Shown here: positions 31,061 through 43,023 of the stretch, in pieces
Layout: every line of letters starts with the position of its first letter
Position numbering within the stretch: the stretch's first letter is position 1
Source: Hofstenia miamia
Lineage: Eukaryota; Xenacoelomorpha; Acoela
Length of the DNA: 64,000 nucleotides
Direction: 5' to 3'
Assembly: GCA_004352715.1 (NCBI GenBank)
Contig: SCFE01000008.1
Coordinates: 1,865,893-1,929,892, forward strand
The notes under the pieces: model-generated
The model's database searches: none
What the model was told of the DNA's origin: nothing
Seen by the model: only the letters and a program-made list of their open reading frames with translations
Position numbers and translations under genes: made by a program

Positions 31061-31654
31061 AAATACGATAATATATCAATACTTCTAGAGTTGGCTGACC
31101 AGCCTATTTCGAGTTCGTTACTTCATGCAAATCAAACAAAATATAGCCAGCTAAGCATGATTGAAAAACACCCTATCCTTCGTCCTAATTTAAATGTGGT
31201 TACCAATCAAAGTCCTATAACATAAACAGTCCCCTCGCAACAGCCTTGTGATCACTACACACATGGAATGCTTAGTTGCGCATTTTAGTACAATTCAAAC
31301 TGGTTTAAATAATGACAAAGCAGTGAAATTCCGAAGAATTTATTCTAGCAACATAATGTTTTGCTTTGTGCATATTTATATCAATTCATTACAAACATAT
31401 TTATCGGAAGTACCTGTTGCTTATTCAATTTCTGCAAGTCCACATAGAATTTCTGCGTGGCTAATGGTCACTAACTAAAATAAACGTTGAACGATTTGTC
31501 CACTAGTGGTTTGTCAAAAAGTGTTAGTGGCAGATATTTGTTTAAAAATTATTTAAATCACGTGGGATGTCTAATTTTATTAAATGATAAATCAGAGTTT
31601 TATGGTTTTGAGTAAATGTTTGATCTTGGTTTCAACTTGCATTTTTCTTTTAAT

Positions 31655-32095
31655 TGGATTATCCTACATTATCAAATATCCAGTATATTCAGTTCACTAT
31701 CCGGATCCCATCCCTCGTGCTGAGTGTGCTGCTCCAACCAAGATAGCCTTAAGGATAATTAGGAAATTCTTAAGGTAAAGATGACCAATTGCTGTTAGCA
31801 GCACAGTACTTATGATGCTGTCTTATAAAAGACAATGATGCTGTTACAAAACGCACTATTTACATCATTAAATGAATTTTGCATTTAACAATTAAAAACT
31901 CAAAATCAAGAAGGGGATATTAAAAATTTTAGAAATATTTAAAAAGGTAGTTCAGTATTTGATATATAGAGTCAAATTAAGCAGATATTTTGAGGCTAAT
32001 CCTATCACTTATGAATATATTGAAATTTGAATAGAATTTGTTTTTACGTGAAAAACTCCAATTTTAATGTGGAAATAATTCAAAAATCGGCAATT
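31655..32095 (+). repeat. Older copy of the hAT 3' end plus its flank
   Basis: ATATTCAGTTCACTATCCGG through CATCCCTC (31716) matches the hAT right end, and 31717-32095 matches the 390 bp beyond the element at 29985-30374, with more differences. The hAT was therefore present in the block before this copy arose. Confidence 0.85.
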
Positions 32096-32119
32096 TAATA
32101 TAATTGTATTAGTACATAC

Positions 32120-32277
32120 TTGAACAATAGAACCTGCAGTTGTTGTATATTTTTTCTCCAAAAACCTTAGATCCTTCATGAATTCCCAGCGGGAAGTGTT
32201 GTCATTCAACTTTTCAAAAAGTAGCTCTTTGATAAACACGTCTTTCAGCTGTTGTATTTGTAATAATATTTCATCGT
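32120..32277 (-). CDS. Exon-like block, unidentified host gene
   Basis: On - a 158-bp open block lies between an acceptor-like TATATATTTAATTTAG and a donor-like GTATGTACT. It reads DEILLQIQQLKDVFIKELLF, EKLNDNTSRWEFMKDLRFLE, KKYTTTAGSIVQ. Charged and leucine-rich, probably helical. I do not recognise it. The splice-site pair and frame make an exon plausible, but no partner exon is seen. Confidence 0.35.
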
Positions 32278-32464
32278 CTAAATTAAATATATAAAGTTTT
32301 AATTAATGTTTCCAAAAAACATCTACTGTAAGAATAATACAACACATTCACTAAATTAACCACACTTTCAATTAAACTTTTTTTCAAGCGGATGATGTCT
32401 TTTTCAAACCATAACTAGCGGAAGCAGTTGAAATTATTTTCATAACAAACAAAATTTTATTATC

Positions 32465-32469
<5 letters not shown>

Positions 32470-32526
<57 letters not shown>
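32470..32526. repeat. (TA)n microsatellite before duplicate 2
   Basis: About 57 bp of AT dinucleotides, longer than at 28447. Confidence 0.95.
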
Positions 32527-32528
<2 letters not shown>

Positions 32529-32547
32529 TAATGTTCTGATTTTATAG

Positions 32548-32693
32548 GGAACGCAGACATCAGAAAATAGATCCTAGTTTCAAAAATCTATGCTCCCAGA
32601 ACAGAGTGGCACTGATGTATGGCAGAGGCATAGCAGGAGTTATCAAACCTGATCCGAAATCAATATTCTCAATATTCCTCAATCCCATTATTT
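32548..32693 (+). CDS. Exon-like block, unidentified host gene (copy 2)
   Basis: Same block as 28514-28659, with one visible change in the acceptor region (TTTTATAG instead of TTTCATAG). Confidence 0.3.
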
Positions 32694-33103
32694 GTATGTT
32701 TATTTGTTTGTTTGATTTCTTACTCTGGATATATAATTTTGGTCAATTTCAAAATCTTAGTTAGCTCAAGAAAAAAATCGGTCTTTTTAAGTGTGTTCTA
32801 AACAATGTCGGTTAAGGTTTCGGGTTAAAATGTAGACCCGAAGAGATCTCTGGTCATAGCTAACACTTAGTTAAATTACAAATATCTCCATTGTATACCC
32901 AATAAATTGCTCAAATAATAAAATTCAGAAAATATTAGTTTTTGGAAAAAAGTGAATATATCTCAGAAAATAGTCATAAAATAAATAACAGTTTAATGAT
33001 TCGATTTCTTATATATTTAGGGTATAATTTAGGAAAAGTAAAAAAATAAGCACCAAATCTTTCAAAATATAAATATAGAATTATGTTTCAAGTGGGTACT
33101 AAG

Positions 33104-34017
33104 TAGGGATGTCCCGGATCCGGTATCGGCAATCACACAACCGGATACAGATATCCGGATTTAACAAGATAATATATTCTGAGAGAAAACTTGATTTTAA
33201 AATGGAATTTTCGAGGACACGGCTATATTTTTTCTTGATAGGAAAGTTGTCATGCAACAAAATAAGATTTTCTGACATATCAGGACGTCGTCTATTTAAT
33301 ATTTATTTATTTTGATTCGTAAGAGGTCGATATTAATAGAGAAATAAGGTTGACAATCTAACTGTTTCAATTAAAGCTGCTCACATAAAAAATCAAAGTT
33401 GTTCAATGTTTGATAAAGTTGAAATTCCACCAGATGTTGTTATTACTCCTCTCTTGATCTTAGAAATGATAGCTGCGAATATATCAAGTCACGATTAGAA
33501 AATACCAGTTTCACTAATATAGTGGAAAGTAAGAGCATTGAAAATTAACGGGACATTGTATGTCAATAACGAAAATGTCAAGCAACATTGGCTGCAGTTG
33601 AAAAATGTTTCTCTATGTTGAGAAAACTCTTAGCCTCTGACAGAGATCTTAACAACAATAATATATGGAAATATATGTGCTGTTATTGATTTAGTGAAGT
33701 AATTGCTTTAGAAAATTGACTTATTATTATGTACGAGTTTTTGCTATTTGTTTTATATCTTATTCTCCGTAATAAAAAACGTTTTATATTCCTTAAATGG
33801 ATCATTTTGAAAAAAATGAAGGATCATATTTTAGGGCATCTTTAACCAAATTCCGTCATATTTTCTCAAAAAATAAGGCCATATTTGCTTTTTTTAGTCA
33901 TATTCCTTGTTACTTTAGTAATAATTGAGCAATATATTATCCGGTATCCGGCAGTCAAATTATACGGAATTATCAGGTATCCGGTATATTCAGTTCGCTA
34001 TCCGGATCCCATCCCTA
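33104..34017 (+). mobile_element. hAT-type DNA transposon derivative, 914 bp (copy 2)
   Basis: Duplicate of 29071-29984 with the same ends and 8-bp flanks; the dimerisation-domain remnant is at 33582-33689. Confidence 0.88.
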
Positions 34018-34407
34018 GTGCTGAGGGTGCCGATCCGACTGAGATAGCCTTAAGAATACTTAGGAAATTCTTAAGGTAAAGATGACCAAGTGCTGTTAGC
34101 AGCACAGTAATTATAATGCCGTCTTATAAAACACAATGGTGCTGTTACAAAACGCACTTTTAAAATCATTAAATGAATTTTGCATTTAACACTGAAAAAC
34201 TCAAAATCAAAAAGGGGATATTAAAAATTTTAGAAATATTCAAAAAGTACTTCAGTATTTGATATATAGAGTAAAATTAAGCAGATATTTTGAGGCTAAT
34301 CCTATCACTTATGAATATATTGAAATTTGAACAGAATTTGTTTTTACATGCAAAACGCCAGTTTTAATGTGGAAATATTTCAAAAATCGGCAATTCAATT
34401 TTAATAA

Positions 34408-35198
34408 TGTAGAATCATCACCCAGGATGAGATGCGCTCCTGACAGTATTTATTTAGCACACAGTCTTTGCAGATTCCCATATGCGAGGTAATGTCTATA
34501 GTTCCAAACTATCTATCTCCATTATACTTTAGGCTAGAATTAATATAATTAACTGAATTAGTTATCATTGCATTCCAACAAAGTATAACAATTAACAACT
34601 ACAATTTAGGTAGCTCCAAGAGATTCCAGTTCGATGAGGTGGGCATCTGCCCAAAGCTAAATCCGTTTACTGAGGATCCATAAACTGCTCCGATTACAGA
34701 TTTCCACAATTCAGCTCAAGCTCACAAGGATGATTATTATTATGTGTGCCCTAACTATGGGTGTTAAATAAAACCGATCACTATTTGACTTACTCCTCAC
34801 ACTCAATCATGTTAACATAATAACTACAACAGGTAACAATGCATCGACACTAGCTGCTATACAATTTAAAATTACGTAATAATTAAGAGCAGCTTCCTAA
34901 CCTACAATTAAACATTAATTACAATAGTAAAAGGGCACGACACTAGCTGCAATAAAATAAAAAGCAACTACACTAAATAAGTAATAATTAAAAGCAGCTT
35001 CCTAGCCTACATTTAGACATTAATTACAATAGTAAAAGGGCATAACACTAGCTGCGACAAATAAAAAGCAATTATACAAAATAAGTAATAATTAAAAGCA
35101 GCTTCCTAACCTACATTTAAAAATAACGATACAATACGAATAATAACGGTCATTATCGGCCAATTATGGGTCCCCTAAGATGTTCGAATTTAGATCTA
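34408..35198 (-). mobile_element. LTR-related block with minisatellite (copy 2)
   Basis: Duplicate of 30375-31060 with a third minisatellite unit inserted (34920-35040 region). The middle unit differs from its neighbours (GCATAACACTAGC, TTCCTAGCCTACATTTAGAC). Confidence 0.6.
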
Positions 35199-35759
35199 AA
35201 ATACGATAATATATCAATACTTCTAGAGTTGGCTGACCAGCCTATTTCGAGTTCGTTACTTCATGCAAATCAAACAAAATATAGCCAGCTAAGCATGATT
35301 GAAAAACACCCTATCCTTCGTCCTAATTTAAATGTGGTTACCAATCAAAGTCCTATAACATAAACAGTCCCCTCGCAACAGCCTTGTGATCACTACACAC
35401 ATGGAATGCTTAGTTGCGCATTTTAGTACAATTCAAACTGGTTTAAATAATGACAAAGCAGTGAAATTCCGAAGAATTTATTCTAGCAACATAATGTTTT
35501 GCTTTGTGCATATTTATATCAATTCATTACAAACATATTTATCGGAAGTACCTGTTGCTTATTCAATTTCTGCAAGTCCACATAGAATTTCTGCGTGGCT
35601 AATGGTCACTAACTAAAATAAACGTTGAACGATTTGTCCACTAGTGGTTTGTCAAAAAGTGTTAGTGGCAGATATTTGTTTAAAAATTATTTAAATCACG
35701 TGGGATGTCTAATTTTATTAAATGATAAATCAGAGTTTTATGGTTTTGAGTAAATGTTT

Positions 35760-37320
35760 NTGAAGTTCAAACAATAGTCGCAAAAAAAGTGTCATTACAC
35801 AGGAGAAAAAGTTTTAGGAATGATGATCGATATTCATGTCAACCTGATTACGAACTCTCAGGAGCAAAGAAAGTTTCTCTTCTACATGATTAGTGAGTTC
35901 AATGCCAGTCAATAAGCTTAAAATATAAAAAGAATATTGTACATAAAGTATCCTTAATCATCTTTACTAAGATTTAGCCTCTTAAGATATTATAATTACA
36001 TTTTATTTTACATTGTTTTAATATTCTATCTCATGCTTTCTTTGCTATACTCAAGGTAACAAGGTTACAGAATTTATTGGTGCAGTCATAAATATATGTA
36101 TGTTCACTTTTTAGTAAGAACGCAGAAACTAATGCAATTAACATCTATTTGTTCATAATATAAAATCTACGGCTTACTGGAAATAAAAAAATAAAAATAT
36201 TGGCAAATATTGTTTATTAAATGCGTTGAATGCAGTTTATTCTTGAATCACGTTGTCAACATATATTTCATATAAATTTTGAAAATGATTTCCAAAGAAC
36301 TCTTTCGGCTATTATGTAAAGATAACATATGCAGGTTTTTAAATTCTCACATTGGCGATGCTTACAAATTAATCGCTTTTTCACAAATTAGAGTATTTAG
36401 TGCTGTAATCTTTTGCTAGATTCAAAAGTAAAAACGATTTCCAATAATAATTAGCATTTAAATTCTGACAAGAAAAGATCTAGCAATAAATATATTTTTC
36501 AAGCAAATAGATAATTTTTCATAGAAATTCAACAAATGTCAAAGATATTAGCTCAATATAATAAAATTTCATTATACTAAGATGTCAATATATTTACTAT
36601 AGCGATATTCTAATGTAGGAGTTGGTTATGATGAAAAACATTTCAAGCTCATATGGCAAAAGTTACTTGAGTTATACTATATGTTTATACTAGTAAATGG
36701 GGTATTTGTTAAAATATTTAAAACATCTAGCTTTCTTGTTAGAGATCTCTGAAGATGTGAAGATAAGGTATTCAAACCAATAAGACACATTTCCTGGAAG
36801 ATCGCTTCCCAGGAAGTTCAAAATCAATGTGATGTTGGAACACTCCAATTATATAACAATGTTTTTCATCATATTCATATTATTTCAATCTTCTTCAAGT
36901 TCAGCATCCTCTGGAATCCTAAGAGCCTTCAAGTTTTATGAACGTTTATGTTAAGATTTTTCAATCGAATTTTAATCGTTTAAATCTACTAATTATATAT
37001 ATAAGTATATATATATTGCATTAATAAATTTAAACTGAATTGAATTAATTAAATTCGCAAACTTCGTTCTAATATGATTGCTAAGTCCTTTTTTATTTAA
37101 TTTATCACTGATTTCTGAAGATTTTACGTTTTTATAGAAAATTAGATATTAAGATTTAAAATGGATTATCCTAATCTATTAGGGCATGTTGATGTACACA
37201 AATTTCTAAAAGATTTGTTGTACCTTCACCAGCTCCATTTAAATAATTAAGAAATTCCTCACAATAGAATCCCAAGCTGTTCACTAATAAGCTAGCACGT
37301 TACTCTTTTGTTTAACTGAC
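35760..37320. other. AT-rich non-coding sequence
   Basis: Begins with a single N. No gene, RNA or known repeat identified. Confidence 0.5.
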
Positions 37321-37324
37321 CAAT

Positions 37325-38250
37325 GATTGTGAAGCAGTACATTCTAGTTTGCAGCAACAGTCTTTTCCATCTTGAAAGAACAGTTTGGATTTTTTGGAAA
37401 ATATTTTCATTTTTGAAAAATATTAATGTATATGCAAATTTTGTGAAAAAGACTGAAGAAATGTTTTGTTATTTTATTAAAGTTATTAGAAAATTCTGGT
37501 ATATTTAATAAAATATGTTGGCGGAACAATCTTGAAATAATATAAATTTTATTGGCGGTGTTTGTTTAGTTAACAGTTATAGACTTGTGATTGATTTATG
37601 AATACACATCCAAAGCATTAGAAATAATTTTTCCAAACATGCTTCATGAGTGATATTCAGAATTAAAATATGGTTCAAACACTCCAAACATTTCCTTTCC
37701 CACATGCAACACAGAACCATAATAAGGAATTTGTAGTAATTGTGAATGACTTTTATGACCATGTTCTTTCTCAAGGACTCTAAAATCACAAAATAGAAAT
37801 GAATTGTCCTTTTAAATATCTCGTCTTTAGAAATTGTAGTATATAGGTACAATGAAATTCCAAAACAAAATATTCATGAACAATATGAAAACTGAAATAC
37901 AATTACAATAACAGCTCTTTACGGAATAAGCAAAATGAACACCCTGCTTGCCTTCAGGTGTTGCAAATTTTAAAAATGTTGTTATTATGATTAATTATGA
38001 AATTAATTTATATTGTGATTTCATGTTGCAACAGTTTAGGCCGTCATTGGATTTTACCAGTCTCATCTGTAATGTTCAAAGAATTGTATAAAGTTCATTT
38101 CTGTTCTCTTCAATGTATTGCTTCTAGCTTGCTATTTGTCATCTATTTGCTAAAGATTTACCTTTTTGCCAAAATGTGCATGTACAACAATATTCTTAAA
38201 AAATGCAAACTTACTCAAAAAATCCAAACTTCTATCAAAAGGGTTTAGAG
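37325..38250. mobile_element. Inverted-repeat (MITE/foldback-like) element, copy 1
   Basis: Arms at about 37383-37450 and 38162-38230 pair at roughly three quarters of positions (CAGTTTGGATTTTTTGG.../...AAAAAATCCAAACTTC, then the TGTA(T/C)ATGCA block). The interior from about 37655 matches, inverted, 62030-62610. Two open frames inside (37577-37852 on -, 37997-38248 on +) have no recognisable features and probably do not code. Confidence 0.6.
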
Positions 38251-38874
38251 AAAACCGCAACGAATAAATGGAAACGTAAGCCTGTCGCTGTATTTCAAAT
38301 GCAGTAGTATACTGCTTCTGGTGGAGATTTAATAAAAATATGTGCTAGCTTTTTTACCAAATTACATTGGATTATATTTTTAGGGAGTGTCTAGGTCATT
38401 TAATTTAGGTCTTGATGTGAAACGCATGTGAAGTTAAAATGAATCTATTAGAAATTTCTGTCATCAGCACGCCAAATTAGATTAAAGTAATTAGTTTTAA
38501 TTTAATATATCAATTTTTAAACCTAAAATCTTCTGAATTAAGTTAACAATTTAATCTTACGAAAAATAAGCTTTAACCATCATACACTGTCGGTATGTAC
38601 GAGTTTAATTAATTAAATTCCTTTTCAAATTAAGAAAATTTTTGTAGTTATTCCACTTTAATGATTTAAATTCTTTTGAAAAACTTTAAGAAAAACTTTC
38701 AGAAAACTTAATGTACTTGCTTTCTGCAAAGTTGCCCAATTGCAATAAGCCATAAACCCATCCCATCCCCACCCATGTTCTCGACACCTATTCAATTTTA
38801 ATCTATGTTTGCAAAATTTTAGAGGATTTGATTTCTCATGAATAGATCTAGGAGTGCACTTTTTTGGTATATCG
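38251..38874. other. AT-rich non-coding sequence
   Basis: Nothing identified. Confidence 0.5.
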
Positions 38875-39385
38875 ACAATTATTGGTGGTTTATAAGTGAT
38901 ATTAGAAAAATTAGAAAAATTTTAAAATTTGAAGCAATTGACACTACTTTTAAATTTTTTAATGTCTTATGAATACCGGGTCCCAGGACTTGAAACCATT
39001 AGATTATAAATTGAGCAAAATTTCAAAAAAATCGTATATATGGAAATCATTGCTAATAACTAAAATGACGTATAAGTGGTAAAACAGATTTAGTTAAATT
39101 CACACTAAGGCGTCATCTAAGCACAAAAACATCCAATCAAATTGGAAAAATTCAATCAATTGAAAAAATCTAATCAGTAAAATTCAAACTCAAAAATAAT
39201 ACAATTCTTAAGTTCAGATTTTGCACAAATTGAATTTCCGAAAATGAATTACATATCAAAATTGAAAATTTGACTCAATATTGTATACATTTACATGTGA
39301 ATTGTTCACGTGGCATATACCAGACATAAACATGTAAGTTAGATTTATAGAACTAAATGTTTATGGTTGATGCTCTGATTCCTTA
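38875..39385. repeat. Dispersed repeat, inverse of 12060-12592
   Basis: Reverse-complement match over about 510 bp, starting at TATTGGTGGTTTATAAG and ending at TGATTCCTTAA. Confidence 0.8.
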
Positions 39386-41030
39386 ACCTTAAACAGCCTA
39401 GAATTTTCTCATGAAGAATATGCATTAATACAATGTTGAAAATATTTATTAAAGCTTATTGCTGTGGCAGAGATTAATGAATAGATTAACAAGTTTTCTT
39501 AGAAATTTTCGAATTTTTGAAAAAGATTTAAATTCTCTCTATACCGAGTATTTTAATTTAATTCATTCATCACTGCTTAGTTCTGGAAATAAGTTCGTTT
39601 CACGATGAAATTCACGATTTAATTATAGCCATGTTGAAGTTCAGACAAAATGTTTAAAAATAACTTAGTTTACAGAAAATGAGCGGGTTTAAGAATACTT
39701 CATAAATGTATTATTTCAAATATTGATATTTAAAAAGCCTTAGAAAATGACATAATCCCAAATCGATATTAATTAAACAATATTTTGCTATTGAACTTTA
39801 GTAATTCTTCGACATATCAATCGTTTTCTTACATTTTTGTAGGGCATTTGTTACAATTTTGCAAAATCAAATATTTGAAAATTGTTGTTATAAAAATGTC
39901 ACAGGGCTGTTAAAAATTTTTATGCTTGAATAATATATACGTTATAATAACTGCAACATCGGTATTTTCGAAAGTCCGTTTCAATTTTAAAACTGAAATA
40001 ACCCGTTGCTCATTATAGTTATCAGAAAATTCATTACTGTGGGTCGAATGGCTGATATTATATTACGAAAACCCACTAGAAAAAATGTAGTAAATAATTC
40101 GACTATAACATATGTAAAAATTGTCATCTCTAAATTGTAAATGTGCTTTTCTCAATGTTCGATAATATTTACCCCATAAATTACAAGAGATTTTGTCAGT
40201 TAATTTTGTATCCCTCTACTGGCGAATGTTAAGACATCATTTATTCGCAAATATAATTTTTATTGAATTTATGAAATTGGAAAATTACGCAATTACTACA
40301 TGTAACCAAAATACCATAAGGAGCCTATCGTCTGATTTAAACACAAACCATTTCTCTAATTTTCGAAGAATTTGAAAATGTTGGGCATGGGTAAGTGTTT
40401 TGGGAAAAATACTTTATTAAAATGTTGACAATTTCTTACCGCATTGCTGTGCCTAGGGTTGTCGAAAAGATTAACACGTTCTCTTTGAAAATTTTGAATT
40501 TTTCAAAAAGATTTAAACTCTCTCCATACTTAATGTTCATGTATTTATACGATTCTGAGTCCTTGGAAGCAACAAGGAAATTTGAATGTTTCTTGATATG
40601 TGCAAATATATTTCAAAACCATTGAAGCGTATCGTGCTCAAAGTCAGAGACTTCGCGCAATGGCATGCGCCTGTTCACGGGTTTGAAGGATAAAATTTCG
40701 GTAGAATTAAAACGTTGCTCCTAGGTATAATTGTTTCAAATATATACATTTTATCAATTTTATGTCTCATTTACCTTGCTTCTTGTTTGGTAAAATTTTA
40801 GCTCCTCCATCTTTATGAAATATATGAAAATTTTTCTAACTTCCCACAGTAACAATAACATAAAAGGGCTAAATTTGTTATTGAAATTATTTGCAACTAT
40901 AATGTAATTATAGGTTTCTTACGGAAACGTATATAAAGGTTTATTGCATTTATTAGATCTATTAAGATTTTTATTAATGCTATATATTTTTTTATTACCT
41001 TTATCTAAATATTTCATATCAAAATAATGC
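39386..41030. other. AT-rich non-coding sequence with a ~110-bp direct repeat
   Basis: 39455-39550 and 40425-40530 share AGATTAA..A.G.TTCT, ATTTTTGAAAAAGATTTAAA-type and CTCTCTATAC blocks. Small open frames at 40193-40375 and 40395-40625 overlap this repeat and show no protein features. Confidence 0.5.
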
Positions 41031-41034
41031 GCAA

Positions 41035-42230
41035 ATGTATATTTTAAGATTTATCATTGCTATGTCTACTAAAACCCAAAGTTGCACTTGTTGTCCTGCA
41101 TATGGCTCTCCAATTGAACTGCCTTCCATTGGTGATGTAATGCGATATTTCATTTTTCTAAAATTAGATTATCCAAAAACAACAGCTTCAACTAAAGTAA
41201 TTTCCAAAGCTTCGATTGCAATAACTGAGCACTGGATAAAGCTAGCATACCAACCGCATCCCTAAGAAAAATCGAGAATAATATCGTAAACTTACTTTGC
41301 AACTTAAGGGTGATATTGAAGAAAACTGGCACACCAAGGGAAACCATTGAAAGGCTAAAGTAGAAATCAAAGTACTACTTGACATTGCGGCATGCCGATG
41401 CAAAGAATTTCTGAGTTGCTCTTGTTCAAGAGAGATGAAGGTTCCCTTTGCAGAGAGAACTTTTTTACTGGATCAGAAAAATAGTAGACAAATTATAATT
41501 GGTGACACGGATCAAGCAATGGCTTCCAAAATGGTCAAGAGAGAAAAAAGAAGCTTGAAAAGTAAAGGTATTATGATTCGGCGTTAAATAAAGTGGATGT
41601 GAAATTACCTTTTACGATGTAGATAACGATGCATGCTTAGTGGAAACTGATACAGACAAAGAAGTAAATTCACAATTGATTAAATACCCAATATAACTAG
41701 AGTGTGATCTTTATGATTTTCTAATACTACAGAGCAGCAATTGCATCTGCAACATTATAAGATTATGGCTTACGTGAGAAAATTGACACCAGTAAAGTTT
41801 TTGACAGGATAAAGTTAAGAAGACTACGAGAAAAATAAAGAACTTTATGAAAGAATGTAATAACCTCAACTTCAACTTCTATCATATATGCACTGTTTAT
41901 TTATGAACGAAAAGGTAATACGCCATGTAGCACAAGTATAAAGAAAAAGGGTTAATTGTTGACCATTTAGTCATCCTTGCTGAAACACATACCCTAAAAC
42001 TGGTTCTTCTGCTCACATTTTAACGTTAAAGTTAGAATATTTTGAAGACAATGTATTAAGTTATGTGGGATGTGATGGTTACCATTGGTGTTCATGGCGG
42101 AATAATACGTTTACATTTTGATGGGACTACATCAGGCCAAATGCATTTACTGGTGATACATGAAAAGCATTGAAAAGTTGTTGGGTTTGAGACTAGAGAG
42201 AATAATTTGCCAAATGGGCATCCGTCAAAA
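41035..42230 (+). pseudogene. Ruined multicopy ORF of a transposon-associated family
   Basis: Shifting + frames give, in order, LPSIGDVMRYFIFLKLD (from 41120), a Cys-rich IAACRCKEFLSCSCSREMKV followed by FLLDQKNSRQIIIGDTD, then YRAAIASATL*DYG with KVFDRIKLRRLRE (from about 41730), and VGCDG and IGVHGGIIRL (42065-42110). From memory, this order resembles a family found in many copies in invertebrate genomes with patterns C-x-C, F-L-x-D-Q-R, A-A-A-I-A-S-A and C-D-G-T-x-x-N-T-G; its function is not known to me. At least five frame changes or stops show that it is dead. Confidence 0.5.
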
Positions 42231-42637
42231 TATTAACAATATTACATTATGTAGCTTGTTATTAAAAATTTTGTGATTATACTTATTTTAATTTTACATT
42301 ATAATCTAGAATAGAAAATGTTGCAATCAGTCATGCTTACGAATGTAGAAATCTAATGTCTACATTTTTGCATAATTTAATAACAAAATCTGATAAGTAC
42401 TAAAGTAATTTTGTTCTTAGTGTCTAAGCAATGCTTTTGAATCATTTTTATTAAAATATTGAGGTTCTGTGAAATATAAATTTTTTAAAGCTATAGAAAA
42501 TATTTTTGTTACTTTGTGAATTAAATTCAATGCATCTTAAGTGTTACATTAAATACTATTAAACAAAACTAGTCGTTGTTATTATATTTACAGACCCTCT
42601 TTGCACTGCTCAAATAAATCAGGTTTTTCTCATCTAA
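42231..42637. other. AT-rich non-coding sequence up to a gap
   Basis: Nothing identified. A 360-N gap follows at 42638-42997, ending in a (TA)n run. Confidence 0.6.
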
Positions 42638-43023
42638 NNNNNNNNNNNNNNNNNNNNNNNNNNNNNNNNNNNNNNNNNNNNNNNNNNNNNNNNNNNNNNN
42701 NNNNNNNNNNNNNNNNNNNNNNNNNNNNNNNNNNNNNNNNNNNNNNNNNNNNNNNNNNNNNNNNNNNNNNNNNNNNNNNNNNNNNNNNNNNNNNNNNNNN
42801 NNNNNNNNNNNNNNNNNNNNNNNNNNNNNNNNNNNNNNNNNNNNNNNNNNNNNNNNNNNNNNNNNNNNNNNNNNNNNNNNNNNNNNNNNNNNNNNNNNNN
42901 NNNNNNNNNNNNNNNNNNNNNNNNNNNNNNNNNNNNNNNNNNNNNNNNNNNNNNNNNNNNNNNNNNNNNNNNNNNNNNNNNNNNNNNNNNNNNNNNNTAT
43001 ATATATATATATTGTGTATATAT

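Larger units (their letters stand above)
28491..31621 (+). repeat. Segmental duplication, copy 1 (3131 bp)
   Basis: Nearly identical to 32525-35759, offset 4033-4034 at the left and 4138 at the right. Differences seen include TTTCATAG/TTTTATAG at the start, a 1-bp deletion near 28724, GTTCGC/GTTAGC, and one extra ~105-bp minisatellite unit in copy 2. It contains a hAT element and an LTR-related block. Confidence 0.97.
32525..35759 (+). repeat. Segmental duplication, copy 2 (3235 bp)
   Basis: Near-identical to 28491-31621. It ends exactly at a single N (35760), after which unrelated sequence begins, so a contig join coincides with its right border. Confidence 0.97.

Noticed and set aside
31028-31478. 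Small + strand genes repeated at 35166-35616
   Set aside because: Identical because the DNA is duplicated, so conservation says nothing about coding; no domain seen.
37577-38248. Two small genes facing each other
   Set aside because: They fall inside an inverted-repeat element whose second copy at 62 kb does not keep the frames.
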